A DNA stretch of 6,326 bases from Nitrososphaerota archaeon (GTDB lineage: Archaea; Thermoproteota; Nitrososphaeria; Nitrososphaerales; Gagatemarchaeaceae): positions 1 to 6,326 of the forward strand of contig VBPP01000190.1 of assembly GCA_005877365.1 (NCBI GenBank). The letters run 5' to 3'. This document shows, piece after piece, positions 1-5,745 of this stretch (positions within the stretch are counted from its first letter, which is position 1; the number at the start of each line of letters is the position of its first letter). Under the pieces are notes generated by a model. It saw only the letters and a list, made by a program, of their open reading frames with translations, did not search any database and was not told the DNA's origin. Position numbers and translations under genes: made by a program.

Positions 1-1
1 T

Positions 2-406
2 CTCAGAAGGATCGGTGTCAGATTTCTTCACCATAGTAGGACATATGATATGAAACGCAGTGACCTGATAATCGATGCGCTGCTGGGGTACAACCAGCAT
101 GGTAACCCACGCGGAGTTGTTGCAGATCTCGTCATGGCTGCGAACAGTTCAAAGAAGCCTATCCTCTGCCTAGACATCCCCAGTGGGTTAGACCCAGACA
201 GCGGGTTTCCCAATGATCCATGCATCAGAGGAACGCAAACCCTGACTCTTGCGTTGCCGAAGAAGGGTCTGGTTGAGAGAAGGGCCAAGCCCTACGTAGG
301 AGAGCTATTCCTCGCGGATATCGGGGTCCCAGCGCGGCTGTACAAACAACTAGGAGTCAGAAGACCGATTTTCAGAGAGGATTCCATCGTGAGGCTTCCA
401 GAATAG
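2..406 (+). CDS. nnrE: NAD(P)H-hydrate epimerase (YjeF N-terminal domain), 5'-truncated by the window edge
   Basis: This enzyme epimerises the R and S forms of damaged, hydrated NADH/NADPH so that a partner dehydratase (NnrD) can repair them; it acts in the cytoplasm. The frame is open from base 2, giving 134 residues with no start in view. The Met codon at base 50 lies inside the domain and is not a likely start. Family marks are the DLIIDALLG strand-loop, then LDIPSGLD followed by a D-x-G turn, a T-L-T-L-A-L-P-K-K-G-L segment, and the closing G-E-L-F-L-A-D-I-G-V-P strand. These are the usual substrate and cation-binding loops of YjeF-N proteins. The usual length is about 220 residues, so roughly 90 N-terminal residues lie outside. 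The protein ends soon after the epimerase domain, so it is a standalone epimerase without the fused NnrD kinase-like domain seen in many prokaryotes. The family assignment is firm. Confidence 0.88.
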   Translation, partial: LRRIGVRFLHHSRTYDMKRSDLIIDALLGYNQHGNPRGVVADLVMAANSSKKPILCLDIPSGLDPDSGFPNDPCIRGTQTLTLALPKKGLVERRAKPYVGELFLADIGVPARLYKQLGVRRPIFREDSIVRLPE

Positions 407-431
407 CCGCAAAATGATGAGTTCCAGCACT

Positions 432-596
432 TTAGACATCATCTCGTGGTCGGGGCTCACTTTTTTTGAATCCATCGATCGTTACAACATTAGGCAGAAT
501 TCGTATCTGAGCTATCTGCGGCGGAATCTTGTTGGCAAGATATCTCGCTGAATTACGTCCCGAAGCCACATGCGCATGGGCGGTTAAATACGATTT
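432..596 (-). other. open minus-strand frame, possible gene remnant or small ORF
   Basis: A frame on the minus strand stays open from base 596 to a TAA at 432-434, with an upstream in-frame TGA at 597-599. It contains no ATG; a GTG at 569-567 would give 45 residues. The translation looks protein-like, with segments such as AHVASGRNSARYLANKIPPQ and IAQIRILPNVVTIDG, balanced hydrophobic and charged residues and no low complexity. I do not recognise the family. No Shine-Dalgarno or promoter is evident before the GTG. It could be the tail of a decayed gene, a real small protein, or chance. The nearby oligo-T run at 461-467 competes with it as an explanation of this sequence. Confidence 0.2.
461..467 (+). 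terminator. oligo-T run, possible archaeal terminator of nnrE
   Basis: Seven consecutive T residues on the + strand lie 55 bases after the nnrE stop. A weak 5-base inverted repeat (GATGA at 416-420, TCATC at 439-443) precedes them. Archaeal RNA polymerase commonly terminates at oligo-T tracts without a strong hairpin. This is inference from position and composition only. The same bases would be lysine codons in the minus-strand frame described at 432-596. Confidence 0.35.
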
Positions 597-698
597 TCAA
601 CTGATAGGTCAATCCGAAGACGCGAAGATGAGAACCCGTCCGAGATGGGATTGAGCATAGGAATTGCGTGCGCCAAAACGTGGTGGCGAGCGTCAGGG

Positions 699-897
699 GA
701 TTTCCACGGCAGGGAGGCCTCCGGGTGGGACAGGGGAAGACATGCCAAACTTTGATTTATCAGCAATTGCTACGCGAATAGCGTAGCGAACCAGCCGGAT
801 CTATCCAGGTTAGGGTGTAATCAAGTTGAACGTCGACGGAGGTAGGCGGCTGTCAGCTTTCGGGATGTGAATTCAAATGAGTCCAGATTTCCACGGC
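699..897. repeat. 12-bp direct repeat GATTTCCACGGC (699-710 and 886-897)
   Basis: The same 12 bases occur at 699-710 and 886-897, with start points 187 bases apart and both in + orientation. A 12-base match is not expected by chance in about 560 bases (roughly one in a hundred). The two copies enclose the palindromes at 713-722, 762-771 and 769-787. They could be the direct ends of an inserted or duplicated segment or a repeated binding site. No transposase is present. Confidence 0.35.
769..787. repeat. perfect 7-bp inverted repeat with 5-base loop
   Basis: GCTACGC at 769-775 and GCGTAGC at 781-787 are exact reverse complements separated by GAATA, giving a stable short hairpin on either strand. 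The left arm overlaps a 10-base perfect palindrome AGCAATTGCT at 762-771, so the two structures exclude each other. Neither side has a T-run typical of a bacterial terminator. Its role is unknown. Confidence 0.5.
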
Positions 898-905
898 CCG
901 AGATC

Positions 906-921
906 TAAGCAAGTTTGCTTA
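906..921. repeat. perfect 7-bp inverted repeat (TAAGCAA-GT-TTGCTTA)
   Basis: TAAGCAA at 906-912 and TTGCTTA at 915-921 are exact reverse complements around a 2-base centre. The 2-base spacing is too tight for a good RNA hairpin, so a dimeric protein binding site is as likely. It lies about 44 bases past the stop of the leftward beta-helix gene. A pyrimidine-rich, T-rich tract on the minus strand (938-947) sits between them and could help terminate that transcript. The function is inferred only. Confidence 0.35.
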
Positions 922-964
922 CCGCCTCGACATCTTCAAAAGAAAAGGAATGGGAGTTGGGAGC

Positions 965-1786
965 CTACCCAACTATGACGACTACATTTCCTTGATTGCG
1001 GAACACAGTGTTGCTTGTCACAAGCGCGGACTGAATTGGACCGACTTTCGACCCACTTGTTGCTTGCGCCAATATCCCAGTCGAGATGAACGGAGGCGGT
1101 GCCCTCCCTCCATTTCCGTTGTAGTGGTTCTCAGTAACAGTGTTTCCCGTGACTTGACCGACATTTGAGGCGGAGACCGTCCCGCCACATGATCCAAACC
1201 CGAACTCAATTCCATTTTGGGCTATGAAGTTGACCACCCCAAGCCCTGTCACCGTGTTGCCGGTAACGGTCCCCCCGTCGAGGTCCCTGACCGTGATTCC
1301 TCCTTTCTGATACTGGTTGATGGTATTGCTGGATATGGTGCCACTTCCTGTGCAAGAGAAGTAAACACCGATGCCCGTCTGCACACCATTAGGTGAGAAG
1401 TCGGTGCAGGGGCCAGTGTTTGTCCCTCCATGATTGCCGGTACAACTTACTGTGCTTCCGGTGACGGTGACGCTGGTCGCACCATCATTGAAAACACCAA
1501 CCTGTTTGGCATCTGTCACTGTCGCACCGCTCACCATTGTTCCTGTCGCGAGCGGCCCGATGTATATCCCTACATCGCAGCCGGCGGCGTTTATGGAGCC
1601 TGTAACCGTTGTCGACGGAAGGAGAACTACTATTGCAGACGTTATCGCGCTACCGAATTTTGTATCAGTCGGCGTAACTGGTGCGCAAGGAGTGGCGGAG
1701 ACAGGCGAAATCAGCCCGAGGGAATTGCCAGAGACTAGTATGAGTGCCGTAAGCATGAATTTAGAGATCAAGGTTCCTTTTCCCAT
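965..1786 (-). CDS. secreted right-handed beta-helix repeat protein
   Basis: A 273-residue protein that appears exported. Residues 1-31 form a signal peptide: a short basic N-terminus (K3, K9), a hydrophobic stretch at 10-26, and a V-S-A signal peptidase site before T32. The mature part is rich in Thr, Ser, Gly, Val and Asn. It carries repeated short strands such as TVTGS, GTISSNTI, GTVTGNTVTG, GQVTGNTVTEN and LVTSNTVFRN, the pattern of a pectate-lyase-like or NosD-like parallel beta-helix with asparagine turns. Six cysteines (34, 70, 115, 127, 145, 200) could form disulfides outside the cell. There are no catalytic residues I can name, so an enzyme role is not supported; surface adhesion or carbohydrate binding is possible. 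No Shine-Dalgarno precedes the ATG, but a TATA-like box lies about 29 bases upstream, suggesting a leaderless transcript. It lies 207 bases after the molybdenum operon and is probably a separate unit. Confidence 0.72.
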   Translation of the reverse strand: MGKGTLISKFMLTALILVSGNSLGLISPVSATPCAPVTPTDTKFGSAITSAIVVLLPSTTVTGSINAAGCDVGIYIGPLATGTMVSGATVTDAKQVGVFNDGATSVTVTGSTVSCTGNHGGTNTGPCTDFSPNGVQTGIGVYFSCTGSGTISSNTINQYQKGGITVRDLDGGTVTGNTVTGLGVVNFIAQNGIEFGFGSCGGTVSASNVGQVTGNTVTENHYNGNGGRAPPPFISTGILAQATSGSKVGPIQSALVTSNTVFRNQGNVVVIVG

Positions 1787-1807
1787 GCAATCAGACTCGA
1801 AGAAGAA

Positions 1808-1817
1808 TCCTAAAAGG
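1808..1817 (-). promoter_or_regulatory. TATA-like box for the beta-helix gene
   Basis: On the minus strand CCTTTTAGGA (1817-1808) has its T-rich core about 29 bases upstream of the ATG at 1786, with a mixed purine stretch before it where BRE would sit. The start codon has no Shine-Dalgarno, which fits transcription starting at or near the ATG. The match to the archaeal TATA consensus is modest. Confidence 0.3.
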
Positions 1818-1993
1818 CTTCCTTGGAGGTCAAACGGAAGAAAGAGGGCTAACCAACTTTAGTGACGAGGTCGACTGGGTTGACGCACCAATCACCGTTT
1901 CTGATTAGTTGGTCTTCTTCGTCTTTTCTCTCCCACCGCAGGCGCCACCAACTTGACCATGTGATGACAGCACCTGAGCGGGTGGAGAACCCT

Positions 1994-4306
1994 CTACGCC
2001 CGCTCTCTGAGAGCCTTCAGGACTTTCTCTGCAGTGACTGGCAACTCCCTGAACCTGACACCCGTGGCGTGAGCTATGGCGTTGACCACCGCCGTGGCAA
2101 CATCGTTGAGGGCCGACTCCCCGATTCCCTTCGCTCCGAACGGGCCTGTACTCTCCCGGCTCGGTGCGAGGAAGACCTCGACCTTCTCTGGCACCTCCAT
2201 GGCGGTGAGAAGCTTGTAGTTCAGAAAGTCGGTGTTCGTGGTGTTCCCCGAGTCGTCGAAGCTTACGTTCTCCATGAGAGCGAAACCGATCCCCTGTGCG
2301 AGCCCGCCGTGAAGTTGCCCCTCGACCCCCATCGGGCTTATCGGCTGACCTACATCCGCCCCACAAATCGCCCGGACCACCCTCACCTGACCGGTCTCCG
2401 TGTTCACCTCCACCTCGATGAACTTGACGGTGAAGTGTGGCGCAAAGCCAGAGGCCGCATAGCTGGACTTGCCTACGATGGTCCCCCAGTTGTTTATCCT
2501 GGCGCTCGCCGCCACCTGGGCGATGCTGACTGACTTTGAAGGCGCGCCCTTCACGAAGACCCGCCTGTCCTTCAGCTCCAGGTCCTCTGGCGAGGCCTCG
2601 AGAATCTTCCCCGCCCAGTCCAGCAGGCTCTTCTTCGCATCCTCTGCGGCCAGCTTGACGGCCCCCCCGCCCACGTAGATTCCCCTGCTAGCGTGGGTCA
2701 CGGCGTCGTAGGGCGCGTTGTCCGTATCGGCGTCCGAGACTATCACATCATCTACTCCAACGCCGAGCGTCTCGGCAGCGATCTGCGCCAGCGCCGTCAG
2801 CTCCCCCTGTCCAGCATCGGCCAGGGCAGTCACCAGGCTCACAGTCGAGTCGTCGTTGACCTTGATGAATGCTCCGCCAGTATCGGCTATCCCCGAGGGC
2901 TCGAAACCGCTACAGGATGAGGCGTGCCACCCCCTCGCCATCCCAATCCCTCTCCTGATCTTTCCCGCTCTCTTCACTCCATCTCTCCCAGCCCAGCCGA
3001 TAATCTCCGCTCCCTTCCTGAGAAGGTACTCCACCTCGCAGCTCTCGATGTAGTGCTTGACCTGTGGCCCCTGCGCAAGCACCAAATCCCCCTTCCGTCT
3101 GTAGTTCTTCAGCCTGAGGTCTATCGGGTCTACCCCAAGCTCCTCGGCCACCTGGTCCATGGCAGACTCGATCGCGAAGTTCGCTTGAGGATTCCCGAAG
3201 CCTCTGAATGCGCAAGGAGGGGGAGTGGTCGTGTATACCCCCCTCCCCTCATAGCTGAAGTGCAGAGACCTGTACATGGAGTAGGTCCAGCCAGTCGTTG
3301 CGCTGACGACCCAGGCCCCCAGCACGTCGTACCCACCAATATCGTAGGTCACATCGTACTTTTGTGAGACAAGGGTGCCGTCCCTCTTGAACCCCATCTT
3401 GACCTTCAGGATGGCGGGATACCGTCTGGCGCTGGTGAAGACCTCTGCCCTGCTGAGTTGGAGCTTCACCGGCAGACGTGTCTTGAGCGCGAGGAGTGCA
3501 CACATGGGCTCGTCGAAGCGCGTGTGGATATAGCTCCCGAAGGCCCCTCCAATGAAGATCCTGTTCGCCCTGACCTTGCTGAAGGGGAGCCCCAAGAGGT
3601 TACAGATAGTATAGCGGAGGCCGTGGATCGACTGGTTCGTAGACCAGACCGAGAGGCGGCCATCGGCCTCAGGCCTGCAGACCACAACCGTCCGCTCGAG
3701 CGGAACCTGCTGAGGACTCGACGTCCTGTATTCGCCCTCGAAGATGTACTCCGAGTCCCTGAACCCCTTCTCGACGTCTCCCTCCCCATGGGTCGTTACC
3801 GTCGCTATGTTGTTCCTCGGCTCTATCCTCCGTCCCCCCATCACGTAGTAATCGTGAACCCTCGGTGCCCCGCTCTTCAGCGCTTCTCCCACTTCAAAGA
3901 CGGCGGGGAGTTCCTCGTACTCAACGTCGATCATCTCCAGCGCCTTCTGGCACGTCTCAATATCATTGGCCGCCACGACCGCTATGCGGTCGCCGACGTA
4001 GCGTGCGGTCTCCTCGAGGATATGCTTGTCCCTTATCGCGTTCGCAGGATCACCCAGATCGTCGAGGCCATACGGCTCCTGGGGTACATCCTTGAACGTG
4101 AGTACTGACTTCACACCCTGCAGCTTCTGCGCCTTAGAGGTGTCTATCCTCTTCACACGGGCGTGTGCGTATGGGCTCCGAAGTATCTTCGCGTACAGCA
4201 TGTTCGGAAAGAAGATGTCGCTGGTGTACCGAAGTGTTCCCGTTGCCTTCCCCACGGCCTCGATCTTCGGGACGTCCTTTCCCACAACGCTCAGACCCTT
4301 TTCCAT
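1994..4306 (-). CDS. molybdopterin-binding large subunit of a xanthine dehydrogenase / aldehyde oxidase / CoxL family enzyme
   Basis: A 770-residue catalytic subunit, the usual size for this family. It would bind the Mo-pterin cofactor and hydroxylate an unknown substrate in the cytoplasm. The N-terminal a/b hammerhead domain (about 20-130) includes GKATGTLRYTSD. The Mo-binding part has GGAFGS (253-258), CAFRGFGNPQ (365-374), DAGQGELT (497-504), VEGQLHGGLAQGIG (661-674) and GIGESA (727-732), where E730 matches the catalytic glutamate of the family. The loop at 365-371 is neither AYxCSFR (form I CO dehydrogenase) nor AYRGAGR (form II), so this is not a canonical CO dehydrogenase. Cys365 nevertheless sits three residues before the Arg, as in the form I loop. 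I chose the ATG at 4306 over the upstream in-frame ATG at 4387: the family-like sequence begins there, GAGGT lies 7 bases upstream, and the earlier start would run through the coding sequence of the preceding subunit. It is the last gene of the operon. Confidence 0.9.
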   Translation of the reverse strand: MEKGLSVVGKDVPKIEAVGKATGTLRYTSDIFFPNMLYAKILRSPYAHARVKRIDTSKAQKLQGVKSVLTFKDVPQEPYGLDDLGDPANAIRDKHILEETARYVGDRIAVVAANDIETCQKALEMIDVEYEELPAVFEVGEALKSGAPRVHDYYVMGGRRIEPRNNIATVTTHGEGDVEKGFRDSEYIFEGEYRTSSPQQVPLERTVVVCRPEADGRLSVWSTNQSIHGLRYTICNLLGLPFSKVRANRIFIGGAFGSYIHTRFDEPMCALLALKTRLPVKLQLSRAEVFTSARRYPAILKVKMGFKRDGTLVSQKYDVTYDIGGYDVLGAWVVSATTGWTYSMYRSLHFSYEGRGVYTTTPPPCAFRGFGNPQANFAIESAMDQVAEELGVDPIDLRLKNYRRKGDLVLAQGPQVKHYIESCEVEYLLRKGAEIIGWAGRDGVKRAGKIRRGIGMARGWHASSCSGFEPSGIADTGGAFIKVNDDSTVSLVTALADAGQGELTALAQIAAETLGVGVDDVIVSDADTDNAPYDAVTHASRGIYVGGGAVKLAAEDAKKSLLDWAGKILEASPEDLELKDRRVFVKGAPSKSVSIAQVAASARINNWGTIVGKSSYAASGFAPHFTVKFIEVEVNTETGQVRVVRAICGADVGQPISPMGVEGQLHGGLAQGIGFALMENVSFDDSGNTTNTDFLNYKLLTAMEVPEKVEVFLAPSRESTGPFGAKGIGESALNDVATAVVNAIAHATGVRFRELPVTAEKVLKALRERA

Positions 4307-4311
4307 TCTCC

Positions 4312-4470
4312 CTACCTCGCCTTCCTCCCCCCAGATTGTTCGGCGGCCATCATTACGGCTTCGATTATCTTCACGTATCCTGTGCACCTGCAGAGATTCC
4401 CAGCAAGTGCCTCCCTTATGTCAGCCTCCGTTGGTCTGGGGTTGGAGGCAAGTAGCGCCTTGGCCGACAT
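4312..4470 (-). pseudogene. coxS: [2Fe-2S] subunit (CoxS-like), C-terminal fragment in a shifted frame
   Basis: From the ATG at 4470 to the TAG at 4312 this frame encodes 52 residues that are clearly the end of the same subunit. It opens with MSAKALLASNPRPTEADIRE, followed by GNLCRCTGYVKI and a terminal helix, which match the second-cluster domain of CoxS/XdhC-type proteins. The C-R-C pair supplies two ligands of the second cluster; the partner CGxC pair is missing upstream. The frame is offset by one base from the N-terminal part, since one base (4471) separates codon 81 from this ATG. The lost segment must therefore be 2 modulo 3 bases long, about 86. The ATG corresponds to an internal Met of the family (the G-M-x-M segment) and is not a natural start. 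The stop is 5 bases before the large-subunit ATG, which shows the original operon spacing. Confidence 0.85.
4314..4318 (-). promoter_or_regulatory. Shine-Dalgarno GAGGT deciding the large-subunit start
   Basis: GAGGT on the minus strand (4318-4314) ends 7 bases before the ATG at 4306 and overlaps the TAG (4314-4312) that ends the C-terminal fragment of the small subunit. This supports the 4306 start and suggests coupled translation of the two genes. Confidence 0.5.
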
Positions 4471-4714
4471 GCGCGATCCCCTCGATGGTAACTATCTCCT
4501 TTCCTTCAGCCTGGATGGCAGGCATCATGCAGGAGTAGATGGGCCTTCCACCCACGATGACCGTGCAGGCTCCGCAACCTCCGGTGTCGCATCCCCGCTT
4601 TGTTCCTGTGAGCAGCAGCTTCGCCCTCAGAACGTCGTTGAGTCGTTCGAACGGTTTCACTGCAACATCTCGCTCCTCCCCATTCACCCTCAGCCTAACT
4701 GTCTGATACTTCAT
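4421..4714 (-). CDS. coxS: [2Fe-2S] subunit (CoxS-like), N-terminal part of a broken gene
   Basis: This subunit passes electrons from the Mo site to FAD through two [2Fe-2S] clusters and normally has about 155 residues. This frame gives only 97. Residues 1-81 are a good plant-type ferredoxin domain with all four ligands of its cluster: C42, C47 and C50 in GCDTGGCGACTV, and C62 in YSC. The family match stops at I-E-G-I-A (77-81); the 16 residues after it are out-of-frame sequence ending at a TGA. The remainder of the subunit appears at once in another frame (see 4312-4470), but about 29 codons that should carry the linker and the CGxC half of the second cluster are absent. A Shine-Dalgarno and a 6-base gap from the FAD-subunit gene show the original start is intact. 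As it stands the product cannot carry the second cluster, so the gene is inactivated or misassembled. Confidence 0.85.
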   Translation of the reverse strand: MKYQTVRLRVNGEERDVAVKPFERLNDVLRAKLLLTGTKRGCDTGGCGACTVIVGGRPIYSCMMPAIQAEGKEIVTIEGIAHVGQGATCLQPQTNGG

Positions 4715-4718
4715 TCTA

Positions 4719-4725
4719 GATCACC
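4719..4725 (-). promoter_or_regulatory. archaeal Shine-Dalgarno GGTGATC of the [2Fe-2S] subunit gene
   Basis: GGTGATC (minus strand 4725-4719) is an exact complement of the archaeal 16S tail GATCACC and ends 4 bases before the ATG at 4714. The TGA stop of the FAD-subunit gene (4723-4721) lies inside it, so termination of one gene and initiation of the next share the same bases, suggesting translational coupling. Confidence 0.7.
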
Positions 4726-5599
4726 CCTTGTCCCGCCTGGCCCGTTCGACCGAGTTCGCCAGGCTCTCTCTGACCAGCACCCTTGCCACCTGCCGTCTGT
4801 AATCAGCCGATGCCCTCTCATCATCTGCGAACTCGGTTGATCTGCTAGCCTCCTCGGCGGCACGGCCGATCACATCCTCCGTGGCTGCCGCATCGACCAC
4901 CGCCTCCTCCGCCTCCGTCGCCCTCATCGGAACGGCGCCGACGACGCCACCGCCGAATACTATCCTCACGTTCGATACCTTGTCATTCTTGAGGGTTACC
5001 GAAGTAGCGACGCTCAGGATTGCCCAGTCGACCGAGTTGGTCTCAAGCTTCTGAAACGCACTGCCAGTGTGGGCAGGAGGACGGGGAACTCGCACCTCCA
5101 TGAGGAATTCTCCCCGCTTCAACGCCGTCTCCAGAAACCCCAAGAAGAAATCCTCAACATCGAGAGTTCGACGCCCCCTCGATCCTGCGAGAGCGATCTT
5201 CGCCCGTACCGCAACTGACGCAGGGGGAAGGTCCAACCCAGGAAGCCCGGAAGAGATGGCTCCCCCTAGGGTTGCCATGTTCCTCACCTGGACCGGTCTG
5301 ATCGCACTGAGGGCATCCACGAGTGCACCGAACGCCGGTCTCGAGTTGATCTGCTTGCTCCTGAGAGCATCCGTGAAGGTCGTCGAGGCCCCGATTCGCA
5401 GGCCAGAGGAGTCTTCCTTGACGTAGTCCAGCCCCAGTTTGCTAATGTCTATCAGGGTCGTCACGCCCGAGAGCAGCCCTCTAGACTCCAACTCGTATAG
5501 CATCGTTCCGCCACCAATGACCCTCGCCTTCTCACCGTGTCGCCTTAGCAACGCGGTGACTTCGTTGGAAGTGCTTGCCTTTATGTAATCCTCAGGCAA
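4721..5599 (-). CDS. coxM: FAD-binding medium subunit (CoxM-like) of the molybdenum hydroxylase
   Basis: A 292-residue subunit, close to the usual 280-300. It holds FAD and takes electrons from the [2Fe-2S] subunit. The N-terminal FAD-binding domain opens with the typical E-D-Y-I-K-A-S-T-S start and has its first FAD loop V-I-G-G-G-T at 27-32. The second FAD loop is at 106-113, R-N-M-A-T-L-G-G, followed by A-I-S-S-G and D123 (family: TIGGN/SLA...D). The C-terminal CO-dehydrogenase flavoprotein domain covers about 180-285, with F-G-G-G-V at 213-217 or so and a Y-R-R-Q-V-A helix near the end. The start is TTG at 5599: an in-frame TAG lies one codon upstream (5605-5603) and the next in-frame Met is residue 33, inside the FAD loop. 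A weak AGGT lies just upstream. It is the first gene of the operon and is transcribed away from the CoxD-like gene. Confidence 0.9.
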   Translation of the reverse strand: MPEDYIKASTSNEVTALLRRHGEKARVIGGGTMLYELESRGLLSGVTTLIDISKLGLDYVKEDSSGLRIGASTTFTDALRSKQINSRPAFGALVDALSAIRPVQVRNMATLGGAISSGLPGLDLPPASVAVRAKIALAGSRGRRTLDVEDFFLGFLETALKRGEFLMEVRVPRPPAHTGSAFQKLETNSVDWAILSVATSVTLKNDKVSNVRIVFGGGVVGAVPMRATEAEEAVVDAAATEDVIGRAAEEASRSTEFADDERASADYRRQVARVLVRESLANSVERARRDKG

Positions 5600-5631
5600 T
5601 CGCTACCTATGGCGAACCGATGAATTTTCTG

Positions 5632-5638
5632 TTAATAA
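5632..5638 (-). promoter_or_regulatory. TATA-like box for the molybdenum-enzyme operon
   Basis: TTATTAA on the minus strand (5638-5632), preceded by CGAAACG as a BRE-like element, is centred about 36 bases upstream of the TTG start at 5599. That would place transcription start about 10 bases before the TTG, leaving room for the AGGT at 5609-5606. Identified by eye from spacing and composition. Confidence 0.4.
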
Positions 5639-5703
5639 CGTTTCGCCTTGGAGGGCCGCTGTTCATGTTTTGTTCCTCTCTTCTGCGATGTGGAACATCC
5701 TGC

Positions 5704-5719
5704 CGGAAATGAATAATAG
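5704..5719 (+). promoter_or_regulatory. BRE/TATA-like promoter of the CoxD-like gene
   Basis: CGGAAAT at 5704-5710 resembles a BRE and is followed by GAATAATAG at 5711-5719, centred about 31 bases before the ATG at 5746. The bases immediately before the ATG lack a Shine-Dalgarno, which fits a leaderless transcript. It lies about 75 bases from the opposing operon promoter, so the two divergent units could share a regulator. No clear operator palindrome was seen between them. Confidence 0.42.
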
Positions 5720-5745
5720 TCTCACACGCTGGATTGCGTCGCTTC

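Larger units (their letters stand above)
407..964. other. 558-base gap without a convincing gene, rich in short palindromes
   Basis: Between the nnrE stop and the beta-helix gene stop I find no ORF with family signatures or a good start site, and no tRNA-like T-arm. The stretch contains the oligo-T run, the possible remnant at 432-596, a 12-base direct repeat, and a set of short inverted repeats between 713 and 921. Since nnrE reads rightward and the beta-helix gene leftward, it is the 3' flank of both convergent genes. It may therefore hold terminators, a small RNA gene or simply decayed sequence. Confidence 0.5.

Noticed and set aside
407..515. C/D box small RNA beginning at ATGATGA (414-420)
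   Set aside because: The C-box-like motif has no CTGA box at a suitable distance; the first candidate is about 90 bases away.
584..766. 60-residue minus-strand frame in the gap
   Set aside because: The translation lacks recognisable features, there is no Shine-Dalgarno or promoter, and the frame is crossed by palindromic sequence.
407..964. tRNA gene in the gap
   Set aside because: No T-arm motif (GGTTCRAATCC type) or cloverleaf could be found on either strand.
4307..4387. Longer form of the large subunit starting at the ATG at 4387 (27 extra residues)
   Set aside because: The extra residues are an out-of-frame reading of the C-terminal end of the [2Fe-2S] subunit; family sequence and a Shine-Dalgarno support the ATG at 4306.
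1862..4538. Several long + strand frames opposite the large-subunit gene
   Set aside because: They are antisense shadows of a G+C-rich gene with clear family motifs on the minus strand; their translations show no family features.
4312..4714. Programmed frameshift joining the two [2Fe-2S] subunit fragments
   Set aside because: A one-base shift would rejoin the frames but would still lack about 29 conserved residues including two cluster ligands; no slippery sequence is seen at the junction.
1994..5599. Operon as a genuine aerobic CO dehydrogenase (form I or II)
   Set aside because: Gene order coxMSL and a CoxD-like neighbour fit, but the large-subunit loop is CAFRGFG, lacking both AYxCSFR and AYRGAGR, so CO oxidation is not supported.
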